Assembly: GCF_003958645.1 (NCBI RefSeq)
Contig: NZ_RXLO01000002.1
Span: forward strand, 496,001 to 560,000
DNA: 64,000 nucleotides
Origin: Chitinophaga rhizosphaerae
GTDB taxonomy: Bacteria; Bacteroidota; Bacteroidia; Chitinophagales; Chitinophagaceae
Reading direction: 5' to 3'
Shown: one piece after another, positions 1 to 7,746 of the stretch
How positions within the stretch are numbered: the first letter of the stretch is position 1
How the letters are laid out: each line of letters begins with the position of its first letter
Notes under the pieces: generated by a model
What the model was told of the DNA's origin: nothing
Databases searched by the model: none
Seen by the model: the letters and a program-made list of their open reading frames with translations, nothing else
Translations under genes and position numbers: made by a program

Positions 1-244
1 CCTGGTGCCAGGGGATGTGCATATGATGAAGGGTATCGAATATGTCCTGGAGGTACGCGGGGCGGAGGCGGTCGCGGTCGAGGTCGTCGATACGGAGGAG
101 GACCTTGGCCTGGAAGCGGTCTGCAAGTGCGATGGTGGCGGCAAACGACAGCAGGTTGCCCACATGCAGGAAACCGCTGGGCGTGGGGGCCAGTCGGGTG
201 AGGCGGGGTGCCTGGGCTGTGGGAGAATGCTCGTTTTGCGACAT
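1..244 (-). CDS. Glutamyl-Q tRNA(Asp) synthetase-like class I aminoacyl-tRNA synthetase, partial
   Basis: The ATG lies at 244-242 and the frame stays open off the left window edge, so only the first 81 or so residues are seen. The visible protein has the class I start: an APTPSGFLHVGN segment (the HIGH-like signature at residues 20-31) followed by LLRIDDLDRDRL, typical of the GluRS/GluQRS family, where the dipeptide IDD binds glutamate. GluQRS attaches glutamate to queuosine at position 34 of tRNA-Asp, whereas GluRS charges tRNA-Glu. The short N-terminus and LDRDRL sequence fit a GluQRS-type protein better, but this cannot be settled without the C-terminal half: GluQRS lacks the anticodon-binding domain. 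It is transcribed away from the adjacent tRNA-Asp gene. Assignment to the family is firm, to GluQRS tentative. Confidence 0.75.
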   Translation of the reverse strand, partial: MSQNEHSPTAQAPRLTRLAPTPSGFLHVGNLLSFAATIALADRFQAKVLLRIDDLDRDRLRPAYLQDIFDTLHHMHIPWHQ

Positions 245-281
245 CGTAAAAAATGATTTGTAAAATTACGGGACTTGTCGC

Positions 282-289
282 TATATTTG
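282..289 (+). promoter_or_regulatory. -7 promoter box of tRNA-Asp
   Basis: TATATTTG matches the Bacteroidetes -7 consensus TAnnTTTG. A TTTG at 257-260, 21 bases upstream, is a fair -33 box. It lies 18 bases before the tRNA, so the primary transcript would start close to the mature 5' end. Confidence 0.7.
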
Positions 290-307
290 CAACCCGGTTA
301 ACGGAAT

Positions 308-381
308 GGATCGGTAGTTCAGTCGGTTAGAATGCCGCCCTGTCACGGCGGAGGTCGCGGGTTCGAGTCCCGTCCGGTCCG
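308..381 (+). tRNA. tRNA-Asp (anticodon GTC)
   Basis: A cloverleaf can be drawn by eye. The acceptor arm GGATCGG (308-314) pairs with CCGGTCC (374-380) with one G-T pair, and the discriminator base is G381. The anticodon stem CCGCC/GGCGG encloses CTGTCAC with anticodon GTC, and the T arm carries GTTCGAGTC. CCA is not encoded. A strong terminator follows at 398. The 3' end of this gene and its terminator were used as the integration target for the island to the right. Confidence 0.97.
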
Positions 382-484
382 CACGATTTAGAAGAGACCC
401 GCGCTAGGCGCGGGTTTTCTGTTTTTAGTCGAGTATTTGGTCGAGTTCCCTTTTGTTTTCAATGATCTTTACGGAGGTTAACAT
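381..484 (+). repeat. att-like direct repeat A (left end of island)
   Basis: This is the reference copy of a repeat that starts at the discriminator base of tRNA-Asp (GCACGATTTAGAAGAGACCC), runs through the terminator, then two TAGTCGAG/GGTCGAG units, and ends with CGGAGGTTAACAT. Copies lie at 11345-11423, 20126-20225, 20744-20847, 29022-29095, and partly at 28277-28330, all in the same orientation. Copy D is almost identical over the whole length. The layout is that expected of attL/attR sites of elements that integrate at a tRNA 3' end. Confidence 0.88.
398..418 (+). terminator. Rho-independent terminator of tRNA-Asp
   Basis: Perfect 7-bp stem CCCGCGC/GCGCGGG with a TAG loop, followed by TTTTCTGTTTTT. 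This hairpin is copied in every att-like repeat of the island. Confidence 0.9.
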
Positions 485-489
485 ACTTT

Positions 490-716
490 AAGTTACGAAA
501 AGTGACTTAAAAAGATGGGCGATTCAGTTTTCTCGTAAAAAAAACATGATCGCCCTCAATCGCAGCTTAATCAAAAAAATCTTGATTAAACGACTATTCG
601 AAATTGGGAATTTAGTTCATGAGTATGCTTAGTTAATAGCCTTAATTATTTTGAGCATAGCAAGAAATTTACGCGATAACACATAATGGAATTACTTATG
701 TATATTTGAGTGTTAA
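490..716 (+). ncRNA. Candidate structured non-coding RNA upstream of the reverse transcriptase
   Basis: This AT-rich leader between att copy A and the RT gene has no credible ORF but a run of consecutive hairpins: AAGTTAC/GTGACTT (490-508), GGGCGAT/ATCGCCC (517-555), TTAATCAA/TTGATTAA (567-589), TATGCT/AGCATA (624-659) and TAACAC/GTGTTA (677-715) enclosing ATAA/TTAT and supported by GCG/CGC outside. Several defence RTs (DRT2, DRT9, retrons) are encoded next to a structured RNA that serves as template or partner; the position here is the same. Existence of hairpins is observed; transcription and function are inferred. Confidence 0.4.
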
Positions 717-759
717 GCGCATTTAAAACCGGTTATCCGACAAAATTGAACTTATACCC

Positions 760-2310
760 ATGACTAAAGTTTTAGACCTCAATTATACAGAAGCAAGGCA
801 ATATTTTCTAAAGAGAGAAAGCTATATCAACTTTGATCTTCCTACTTATTTTGAATTTGGAAACCTATTGCAGGCTGTTTCAACACATATGCGAGGCCGG
901 GAACTTAAAACTTTTCACTCTACTTATGTTGATGAAGATGGAGAAATTAAGCCTCATTTTCCAGCAAATTTTGAAGGAGTAAATTATAAGTTTCTTAATA
1001 ACAAAGATGGGAAATTTGCATGGCGCCCTTTTCAATTGATTCATCCAGCCCTGTATGTTTCATTAGTTAATAAAATTACTGAACAGGCAAACTGGAATCT
1101 AATTGTAGCTCGATTCAATCAATTTCAGGCAAATCCTCAAATCAGATGTTATAGCATTCCATTACGTTCAGATAATCAACAATCAGATAAAGCAACTACA
1201 ATTAGTCAGTGGTGGCAAGCAATTGAACAGCAATCGTTGGAGCTGGCATTGAAGTTTGAATATGTTTTGCATACTGATATTTCTGATTGTTATGGATCAA
1301 TGTATACTCATTCTGTTCCATGGGCAATACATACAAAAGCAACCGCCAAGGACCGTAGAAAAGACAAAGGGTTGGTCGGCAATATTATCGATAGACACTT
1401 ACAGAGTATGTCCTATGGGCAGACCAATGGAATTCCACAAGGGAGCGTATTGATGGATTTTATCGCTGAAATGGTTCTTGGTTTTGCCGATCTAGAACTG
1501 TCTACCAAAATTCAACAAGCAAACATTCAAGATTATGAAATAATAAGGTATCGAGATGATTATCGAATTTTTTCGAACAATCCACAAACTGCTGAACATA
1601 TTACCAAGTTACTGACGGAGATTTTGATTGAGCTTGGAATGCGTTTGAACGCACAGAAAACAATCGTATCAAATAACGTCATAAAGAACTCAATAAAATC
1701 GGATAAATTATACTGGATTTCATCAAAGAAGGGTGCGAAAGGTATTCAAGAACATTTATTGATTATTCATAAGCTTTCGGAAGAACATCCAAATTCGGGC
1801 AGTTTATCGAAAGCATTAGGCAAATTCTATAACAGAATTAAAGATGTAACTGAAACTCATCAAAGCATAATTGTTTTAGTTAGCATTTTGGTAGACATAA
1901 TGTATAAAAACCCAAGAGTTTATCCAATTGCTTCTGCGGTTCTAAGCAAACTCTTGTCGCTCGTTCCCGACCATAAAAAGAATGAAATACTAATTCTAAT
2001 TCACAATAGATTCGAAAAGATACCCAATACAGGGCATATTAAAATTTGGCTTCAAAGGGTTACTATTAAACTTGATAGAGAAAAAGTATACTCTGAAAAA
2101 CTTTGCGAAAAAATAAATAATCCTAGGTTGCAGATTTGGAATTCTGACTGGATAGAGAATAACTTAAGAACTGTTATTGAAGCTACTGAAATTATAGATG
2201 AAGATGTAATCAATAACATAGATGTAGTCATTTCTAGTAAAGAAATTGAATTGTTTAAAACTGAATATGACTATGCTGAGCAGACTGAAGAAGTGGAGGT
2301 GACTTTGTAA
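760..2310 (+). CDS. Stand-alone reverse transcriptase, probable phage-defence (DRT/UG/Abi-like) type
   Basis: This 516-residue protein polymerises DNA on RNA. RT motif A is HTDISDCYGS (catalytic D173), motif B is NGIPQGSVLMDF (residues 223-234), and the catalytic motif C is RYRDDYRIF with YRDD at 264-267. The palm ends near residue 310; the remaining 200 residues are helix-rich without a maturase X domain, endonuclease or Cas1 part. That architecture, RT plus an alpha-helical C-terminal repeat-like domain, is that of unknown-group/abortive-infection RTs rather than of group II introns or retroviral elements. The gene is visibly more AT-rich than the neighbouring mobilization genes, as cargo would be. 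It has a hairpin-rich leader upstream. Which UG/DRT group it belongs to I cannot say; YRDD is an uncommon form of YxDD. Confidence 0.85.
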   Translation: MTKVLDLNYTEARQYFLKRESYINFDLPTYFEFGNLLQAVSTHMRGRELKTFHSTYVDEDGEIKPHFPANFEGVNYKFLNNKDGKFAWRPFQLIHPALYVSLVNKITEQANWNLIVARFNQFQANPQIRCYSIPLRSDNQQSDKATTISQWWQAIEQQSLELALKFEYVLHTDISDCYGSMYTHSVPWAIHTKATAKDRRKDKGLVGNIIDRHLQSMSYGQTNGIPQGSVLMDFIAEMVLGFADLELSTKIQQANIQDYEIIRYRDDYRIFSNNPQTAEHITKLLTEILIELGMRLNAQKTIVSNNVIKNSIKSDKLYWISSKKGAKGIQEHLLIIHKLSEEHPNSGSLSKALGKFYNRIKDVTETHQSIIVLVSILVDIMYKNPRVYPIASAVLSKLLSLVPDHKKNEILILIHNRFEKIPNTGHIKIWLQRVTIKLDREKVYSEKLCEKINNPRLQIWNSDWIENNLRTVIEATEIIDEDVINNIDVVISSKEIELFKTEYDYAEQTEEVEVTL

Positions 2311-2466
2311 TTTTGGCGGATAGAATACTGATCAGCGTGCATTATAAATAAATGCAAGTATTAGTTTCAATTTTCTATTGAAAATACAATAGAAACGCGA
2401 TTTAAGGGCTTTGGGTAAAGGCGATTAATTGTTTTTTTAGTAATTTGATAGAAATCAAATTAAGAT

Positions 2467-3189
2467 ATGCAATTGTTTCCTTTTCATAGATTGAAATCAT
2501 TCATCTTATTTGAACAGCCTTTTAATTTTCAATACTTGACCCTTCACTTCCGTCGAACCCATGAAAAGCATCAGGAGCATTTTGATAGCTGGCCGATAGC
2601 TGCGACGCGACGGAAATTAATCAACGACTTTTGGTTTTGGGCCTTGTGCCATTATGCAGCTTTGGTGGCCATTTGCGGAATAGTATTCCTGGGCGTACTG
2701 GCCACCTTTAATATATCTTATCTCTTGCTGGTACTAGTCGTAGGTATTTTACTTTACTTACCCTTATATGTTCTTTTATATCGTCCAGCTTTTACCGGTG
2801 ATTTTCTCCCGAAACTGGAAACTGTAATATCCGAGTTCGAAGGGAATCAGCGAATTTGGGCCGAAAAGTGCAAACAAGAGCAACTTTCCACGCGGGGGCT
2901 TGTATTGCTTTACTACATTTTGGATAAATGTGCTGAAATTAACTTTCTTACCCCAAGTGATAAATCTGCAAGCCTGCTGCTTAAAATCTTCGGTGTAAGC
3001 CAGAAGGGCCTAAAGAACGAACTCGATTTACTATTCAAGAAGGAAAAGCGGGCAAAGATTGAGCAAAGAAAGCAAACCGAGATTACGAAGAGTTTCGAGG
3101 AAGTGTACGCTATTTTTGAGGAAATGCAGTTTCCAAAGGGTGTGCAAATGTTAAAAGAGCTGGAAATCCGATATAATCGGCCCGAATAA
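2467..3189 (+). CDS. Conserved element-borne membrane protein of unknown function
   Basis: The 240-residue protein has two adjacent membrane segments (about residues 58-80 and 84-106) after a basic, aromatic N-terminal 50 residues, and a cytoplasmic helical C-terminus rich in lysine and glutamate (coiled-coil-like around 190-230). I do not recognise a named domain. It stands between the RT and the excisionase/mobilization genes on the same strand, 156 bases after the RT, so it may be element backbone or the RT's partner. The large gap and the different base composition favour the former. Confidence 0.65.
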   Translation: MQLFPFHRLKSFILFEQPFNFQYLTLHFRRTHEKHQEHFDSWPIAATRRKLINDFWFWALCHYAALVAICGIVFLGVLATFNISYLLLVLVVGILLYLPLYVLLYRPAFTGDFLPKLETVISEFEGNQRIWAEKCKQEQLSTRGLVLLYYILDKCAEINFLTPSDKSASLLLKIFGVSQKGLKNELDLLFKKEKRAKIEQRKQTEITKSFEEVYAIFEEMQFPKGVQMLKELEIRYNRPE

Positions 3190-3281
3190 CTGTCAATCCC
3201 GCCGTTTTAACTAAATACAAGTATACTTAACCCGATTCCGGGCCTCCCCAACCCCATATTTACAGCCTAAATCTGTAAACT

Positions 3282-3635
3282 ATGGAAAGTGCGAAGAATG
3301 AACTGCCCACCACTCCAATGCTGTTTCCTTTGGAGCCGGAGGTATTCTGGCAGAAGCTGCGTTTACTGGTGCGGGAGGAAGTCGGCCGATTGGAAGTGCA
3401 ACCGGCGGCTGGTAGTTCCACGTTTGTTACACCCGGCCTCAACTACAAACCCCTGCTAAAGATTGCCGAGGTTTGCCAGCTTTTTCAAGTCACCCGCCCC
3501 ACGATCTACGACTGGATTAAGTGCGGCAAGCTGAAACGTTATAAAGTTCGGTCGCGGGCTTACTTCCTCTGGAACGATATCCAGCAATTGCTCTACCCGG
3601 ACGGTTCGCCCGGCCAGTCGTCCCCCGTCATTTGA
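3282..3635 (+). CDS. Helix-turn-helix excisionase-type DNA-binding protein
   Basis: The 117-residue protein carries a MerR/excisionase-like winged helix in its C-terminal half: LLKIAEVCQLFQVTRPTIYD followed by WIKCGKLKRYKV, residues about 52-84, ending with a conserved FLWNDIQQLL. Such small proteins direct integrase to excise or regulate mobilization genes in Bacteroidetes mobilizable elements. It precedes the MobC-like gene and relaxase, as is usual for these elements. The N-terminal 45 residues are unassigned. Confidence 0.82.
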   Translation: MESAKNELPTTPMLFPLEPEVFWQKLRLLVREEVGRLEVQPAAGSSTFVTPGLNYKPLLKIAEVCQLFQVTRPTIYDWIKCGKLKRYKVRSRAYFLWNDIQQLLYPDGSPGQSSPVI

Positions 3636-3645
3636 TTTTGTATTA

Positions 3646-3721
3646 GCGAGCGGTGTTTTTGCTTCGCAAAAACTCGCTCGCTTTTGCTCCCGCTGGTCGC
3701 AAAAGGTTGCCCGCCAGCGGG
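3646..3721. other. Pair of strong hairpins between xis-like and mob genes, candidate oriT or terminator
   Basis: The first hairpin pairs GCGAGCG and GTTTTTGC with GCAAAAAC and CGCTCGC (3646-3681) around a TTC loop; the second pairs CCCGCTGG (3689-3696) with CCAGCGGG (3714-3721). They lie 22 bases before the MobC start. A transfer origin is commonly found just upstream of mobC/mobA, so oriT is the attractive reading; a terminator for the excisionase gene is the simpler one. Confidence 0.5.
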
Positions 3722-3742
3722 CAATCATTGAATTTTTGGCTT

Positions 3743-4087
3743 ATGTGTGCAAAGAAAGGTGGGCGACCTCCCAGCCCAAAGAAACGCCAGCACCAGGTCG
3801 GCATCAGGTTGAACACGGAAGAACTGGCCCAGCTAAAGGAGCAGGCGGCCAAGGCCGGGATAAAACTAATGCCCTTCATGCGGGGAATTATCCTCCGGGG
3901 CAAGGTGATCGCGCGGCTGGATGAGGACGGCCGTCAGTACCGGCAAGCCCTCATTGGTATGGCGAACAACATTAACCAGATGGCAAAGGTCTGCAACGCT
4001 ACCGGCTATATTGACGTCTGTAGGGGCTTCTATCATACCTATCAGGAGTTAGCCTCTATCCTTAAAAAGTTAAGTAGTGATAAGTAA
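3743..4087 (+). CDS. MobC-like plasmid mobilization relaxosome protein
   Basis: I place the start at 3743 (MCAKKGGRPPSPKK), because the upstream in-frame extension to 3653 runs through the hairpin DNA. The 114-residue protein has a basic N-terminal arm, a ribbon-helix-helix-like segment (VGIRLNTEELAQLKEQAAKA, about residues 20-39) and the MobC signature region with ANNINQMAKV (residues 75-84). MobC proteins bind the transfer origin and help the relaxase open the strands. Its stop overlaps the relaxase start by 11 bases, implying translational coupling. Confidence 0.88.
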   Translation: MCAKKGGRPPSPKKRQHQVGIRLNTEELAQLKEQAAKAGIKLMPFMRGIILRGKVIARLDEDGRQYRQALIGMANNINQMAKVCNATGYIDVCRGFYHTYQELASILKKLSSDK

Positions 4088-4847
4088 AGTAATTACCGGC
4101 AAATCCTTTGCGGGATGCTGCCGATACGTATGCAGGAAGGAAGACCATGTGAAGATCCTCCACGTCAATGGCGTTAGAGAAGCCAACCCCAAGGATATGG
4201 CTGCTGACTTTGAAGACAACCGCCGGAGGCTACCCAATAAGCACCGCGCCGTCTTTCATGGGATATTGAGTTTTCACCCATCGGATAGGGTTACAGAATC
4301 CCGAATGACATTAATCGCTTGCCAATACCTTGACCGCCTTAAAATTACTGACACCCAGTTTACCATCGTTAAGCACTCCGACAAGGCCCATCAGCACCTG
4401 CATATAATAGCCAATCTGGTAAACATGAAGGGAATAGCGATTTCGGATAGCTGGCTAGGGCTTCGGGGGAAAAAGGTAGCCCAGGCACTTACTTTGGAAC
4501 ACGGACTGAAAATAGCCCAAGGGCGCACGCCGAAGCTAACGCCTCCGGCGCGTGGAAGTGAGGAAGCCGTAAAGGAGGAAATCTTCTCCACCATAGCCAC
4601 CGCGCTGGTACTATGCAAGAGTTTCGCACATCTTGAAAATGTCCTCGCCCATTGCCGGATCGATATCATGTATAAGCGGAACGGAAAAGGAGAAGCGGCC
4701 GGAATTAGCTTCCGGAAGGGTAAGTATGCTTTCAAGGGAAGCGATATCCACCGGAATTTCTCATTTGCAGGCTTCCAGAAGCGATTTGGTGGGGAGCGGG
4801 TAGATGTGGTCCGGAGGGTGAAGAGGAGCCGTGGATTGGGCCTGTAG
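4077..4847 (+). CDS. Relaxase / mobilization nuclease (MobA-type), short form
   Basis: The GTG start overlaps the MobC gene. The 256-residue protein shows the relaxase N-terminus (MISKVITGKSFAGCCRYVCR, where a Tyr is the candidate nucleophile at about residue 17) and the metal-binding three-histidine motif HQHLHIIAN at residues 105-113. It nicks oriT and pilots the strand during conjugal mobilization. At 256 residues it lacks the long C-terminal tail of many MobA relaxases, although the C-terminus ends cleanly. The element has no type IV secretion genes in view and would depend on a helper conjugative element. Confidence 0.87.
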   Translation: MISKVITGKSFAGCCRYVCRKEDHVKILHVNGVREANPKDMAADFEDNRRRLPNKHRAVFHGILSFHPSDRVTESRMTLIACQYLDRLKITDTQFTIVKHSDKAHQHLHIIANLVNMKGIAISDSWLGLRGKKVAQALTLEHGLKIAQGRTPKLTPPARGSEEAVKEEIFSTIATALVLCKSFAHLENVLAHCRIDIMYKRNGKGEAAGISFRKGKYAFKGSDIHRNFSFAGFQKRFGGERVDVVRRVKRSRGLGL

Positions 4848-4875
4848 TATTAAAGATATCTGAGTAATTAAGTGA

Positions 4876-6624
4876 TCAAACCTCCCTCCAATTCGCTGTA
4901 TCTACCTTGATCTGTTCAATAAGTTCCGTTCGATTTTTAGTTGGGTATCGCTTTGCATACTCAAATAGTACATGTCGAATTCTAGCAAAAATAAAAGGCA
5001 AAATACTATTTAATTTAGTTACTGCTGCCTCACAGCTAATTCCTTGATGCTGGATAAGGTTACGTTGTTCGTAGGTCTCGTTCATTATCTCTATATAAAA
5101 GCGATATTGCTCCCTTCTACTCTCCGACGACGCGAGGTTCGATTGATTCATCATTTTGGAAAATCCATATTGAAATAGGTCACTTTGGGTCAGTGGTCCA
5201 TACTCCTTAAATTTATCCAGATCATTCAACATTGCCTGCTGTTGATCAATATCCAATCCAATTCTCTTGCAGTTAGTATTCATCGAATCAATAGTATTGC
5301 GGAGATAATGCAAATTCGACCAAAATTGAAATTCAGTTTCGTCAAGAACCAATATGGCCGCGGCAACTTCTGCTGGAACCAATGATGTAGATGGATTAGA
5401 AAGCACGAACTCTAAATACGCCCACAAATTAGATATGTTTTGGTCAATTTGTGCCTGAATATAATATTGTTCATGTTTAACGAATTCCCATCCGGAATGG
5501 CAAGTGTCATCTTTAAATCGATCAAAAGCGTTATCTTCTAATTGCAAGCGCTCGTTTTCATGAATTACAGCCTTGCCATTGATAAACCTAATATTCCACC
5601 CAAAATTTACCTTGTTTTCGGTATGTAAATAGCTCTCAATATCTACGTGAATACTTTTATCAAGCACGGCGCCAATATATCTTGTTGTATTGAGAATATT
5701 ATTTTTTGCCAACTTGTATGCACCTTTTACGGTCGCACTTTTGACTTTTACTTCACCTATTGAAATTATTTTCCCTTCGAAAAAGTTCTTTATGTCTGGG
5801 TCTGTTAAGGTAGATAACCATTCTAACATCCCTTTAACATCAGGATGACTTTTGGGGTATATTTTGGTATTGTTATGTTCGTAAGCGGAATTGTCGGCTA
5901 ATTCCAGCCCTGGAATTCTAAAGTAAATATATTGTTCAAGTACTGGCGCATGAGCAAAGTTTTTAATTGCGTCTAAAATTACTACAATATTCTTCGCATT
6001 AAAGAATCGCCTTTTTTCCTCCGAAGTATTTATGTGTGCAGGATAAGGAAACTTCCGGTAGTCATTTGTCATAATTTCTGAGAATAATTCCCGGGCTTCA
6101 TTTCTACTACGGCGTCCAATTATTGTTTCTGCTACTAATATCTTAGTAAAGAAAGAAAGGCCTTCTTTAAGGGTTTCAAGAGATTCATTTGTTAAAAGAT
6201 GCTCTTTAATGCGCTCTACAGTATGACTGATTAGGTTCGCTTCTAATTGTGTGTGCAGTGCTTTAGATAAGCTAGTGAATTCGCTCAGGTTATCACGTAA
6301 GAAGGTATAATTTCCGTCTGCTTGAATCCAACGTTCCCAAATGTGCATTAAGGGCTGAAATTCCGCGAATGAACTGGCATATATGTTACTATATACAGCT
6401 AAACGTTTCAAATGATTTTTAACAAACTTTACTCCTCTTTTATCCTTGTTGTTTTCAAGTTGAAAAATGAGTTTTGCACAAATGCTGGTTGGTGTGTCTA
6501 GATCATGATTATTAATTTTTCCAGCAAAGTGATTGCAGTACTGATAAAAATCGACAAAGAAATTCACCTTCCTTTCTTCAATTGGGAAGTTGCTAAAGGT
6601 TACAGAGTTGAGTCCATTGAACAT
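4876..6624 (-). CDS. Large cargo protein with C-terminal HEPN-like motif, function unknown
   Basis: This 582-residue soluble protein runs convergent to the relaxase and is strikingly AT-rich, so it is cargo of the element. I recognise no N-terminal domain; the sequence is mostly helical. Near the C-terminus (about residues 525-560) a helix NETYEQRNLIQHQG carries R-x4-H, the catalytic signature of HEPN ribonucleases, followed by a second helix with the pattern FIFARIRHVLFEYAKR as in ApeA-like HEPN proteins. Single large genes with a HEPN end placed in a mobile element often act as abortive-infection defence. The HEPN call is based on one short motif plus helix context and needs structure prediction. 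It has no membrane segment or signal peptide. Confidence 0.6.
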   Translation of the reverse strand: MFNGLNSVTFSNFPIEERKVNFFVDFYQYCNHFAGKINNHDLDTPTSICAKLIFQLENNKDKRGVKFVKNHLKRLAVYSNIYASSFAEFQPLMHIWERWIQADGNYTFLRDNLSEFTSLSKALHTQLEANLISHTVERIKEHLLTNESLETLKEGLSFFTKILVAETIIGRRSRNEARELFSEIMTNDYRKFPYPAHINTSEEKRRFFNAKNIVVILDAIKNFAHAPVLEQYIYFRIPGLELADNSAYEHNNTKIYPKSHPDVKGMLEWLSTLTDPDIKNFFEGKIISIGEVKVKSATVKGAYKLAKNNILNTTRYIGAVLDKSIHVDIESYLHTENKVNFGWNIRFINGKAVIHENERLQLEDNAFDRFKDDTCHSGWEFVKHEQYYIQAQIDQNISNLWAYLEFVLSNPSTSLVPAEVAAAILVLDETEFQFWSNLHYLRNTIDSMNTNCKRIGLDIDQQQAMLNDLDKFKEYGPLTQSDLFQYGFSKMMNQSNLASSESRREQYRFYIEIMNETYEQRNLIQHQGISCEAAVTKLNSILPFIFARIRHVLFEYAKRYPTKNRTELIEQIKVDTANWREV

Positions 6625-6731
6625 TTTATTAATGGAAATTTATAAGTGTAATGCATTGCAAATATAATAGGTATCACGGTTGGGCTCAAAAATGGCTTTT
6701 GTTTCGAAATTTGTTCGCCTGCCGCGGGCTT

Positions 6732-6805
6732 GCGCCCTTTGGGCAAGGGCCAGTCGGCGTTGGTTCAGGTCATCGGTGTTAGATCGGCCCTTGCCCAAAG
6801 GGCGC
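6732..6805. repeat. Perfect 20-bp inverted repeat
   Basis: The 20 bases at 6732-6751, beginning GCGCCCTTTGGG, are exactly complementary to 6786-6805, with 34 bases between. It lies between two minus-strand genes, just after the end of the XRE regulator and about 110 bases before the 582-residue cargo gene. It may terminate XRE transcription or act as a recombination or binding site. No T-run follows directly. Confidence 0.75.
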
Positions 6806-6812
6806 GACTCGC

Positions 6813-7037
6813 CTATTTTTTGCCGGTGAGCGTGTTCATGTCAATCTCCAGCGCTTCCGCCAGCTTTACGAGGGTGGTCAGCGTCGGATTGGTTTCACCG
6901 GCTTCCAGCCTCCCCACTGAGCTATGGGAAATCTCCGCCTTATAGGCGAACTCGCGGGTGCTAAGTTTCTTTGCCGTCCGCAGTTTCTGCAGGCGCGCGC
7001 CAAACTCAATCAGGAATTTATCATCGGAAGTGGGCAT
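6813..7037 (-). CDS. XRE-family helix-turn-helix regulator
   Basis: A 74-residue Cro/CI-type repressor: RLQKLRTAKKLSTREFAYKA then EISHSSVGRLEAGETNPTL form the five-helix HTH (residues 14-50), ending LAEALEIDMNTLTG. I prefer the ATG at 7037 (MPTSDDKF) over the one at 7085, since a T-rich promoter-like stretch lies between them. It is likely to regulate the element's own genes or the cargo gene downstream on the same strand, from which it is separated by a perfect inverted repeat. Confidence 0.85.
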   Translation of the reverse strand: MPTSDDKFLIEFGARLQKLRTAKKLSTREFAYKAEISHSSVGRLEAGETNPTLTTLVKLAEALEIDMNTLTGKK

Positions 7038-7211
7038 AATTCCCGGAAATTCCGACACTTCCCAAAAAATAATGTACCCAAGCATGGGTACAGTGAATTA
7101 TTTCACCTATATTGCATTAAGAATTAATAGCCGTCCACCTTATACAAGCGGGCGGGAAATCATTAATTTTGTTGCTTTCAAGTAATTGAGGCAATCGCTT
7201 TTGATTCTAGT

Positions 7212-7306
7212 CCAGGGTCTGGAAAACTAAGGATACTAGAGACAAGGGTGGTGCTCACGCTACGGCGTGGGTGCTCGCTTACGTCATCCGGTATTCCAGA
7301 CCCTGG
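7212..7306. repeat. 13-bp inverted repeat enclosing a small hairpin
   Basis: CCAGGGTCTGGAA (7212-7224) is exactly complementary to TTCCAGACCCTGG (7294-7306). Inside is CACGC-TACG-GCGTG (7256-7269). The structure stands upstream of the 7380 gene in a non-coding part of the mobilizable element and could be an origin, a protein-binding site or the leader of that gene. Confidence 0.6.
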
Positions 7307-7379
7307 GGCGGCAAGTAGAGGCTCACGCTTTTTTTATTTCCTCCCCCGCCTGCCGCCTTCACCGTATAAAACAACCACT

Positions 7380-7700
7380 ATGGCGAAGCAAGCGAAGTTC
7401 CGTTACAATCTTCCTAAAGTCGTTGCCGTCCTCAACCTGATCGGTGACATATTTCAAACCCGGATTTGCATTGAATGCGGATGGGAGGAAGATACCCTCG
7501 ATTTCTACATGAAACATCCGGAGCTGATCTCCCGTACTGATAGGGCAAAGATTAACCAAATCCTGAAAGAGCATCTTTCCAACCTCGCGCAAAATCCTCC
7601 ACAAATTCCCGCGCGGAAGCCTTTTCCCGTTCACCTTACCCGTTCCGTCAATTCAAAAACCAACCATAAACCCATTTATCATAGAACAGAACCAACCTGA
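7380..7700 (+). CDS. Small element-borne hypothetical protein
   Basis: I take the ATG at 7380 (MAKQAKFRYNLPKVVAVL), since upstream frame sequence contains the inverted repeat. The 106-residue protein is basic, with a middle segment ICIECGWEEDTLDFYMKHPE that resembles a helix-turn-helix-like or structural fold but matches no family I know. It overlaps the open frame of the following antitoxin-like gene, and both are on the plus strand, suggesting a two-gene unit. Confidence 0.55.
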   Translation: MAKQAKFRYNLPKVVAVLNLIGDIFQTRICIECGWEEDTLDFYMKHPELISRTDRAKINQILKEHLSNLAQNPPQIPARKPFPVHLTRSVNSKTNHKPIYHRTEPT

Positions 7701-7746
7701 AACACTGGAACTACACGCCCTGCAAACGTTCGGGCAAATCAAGCTA

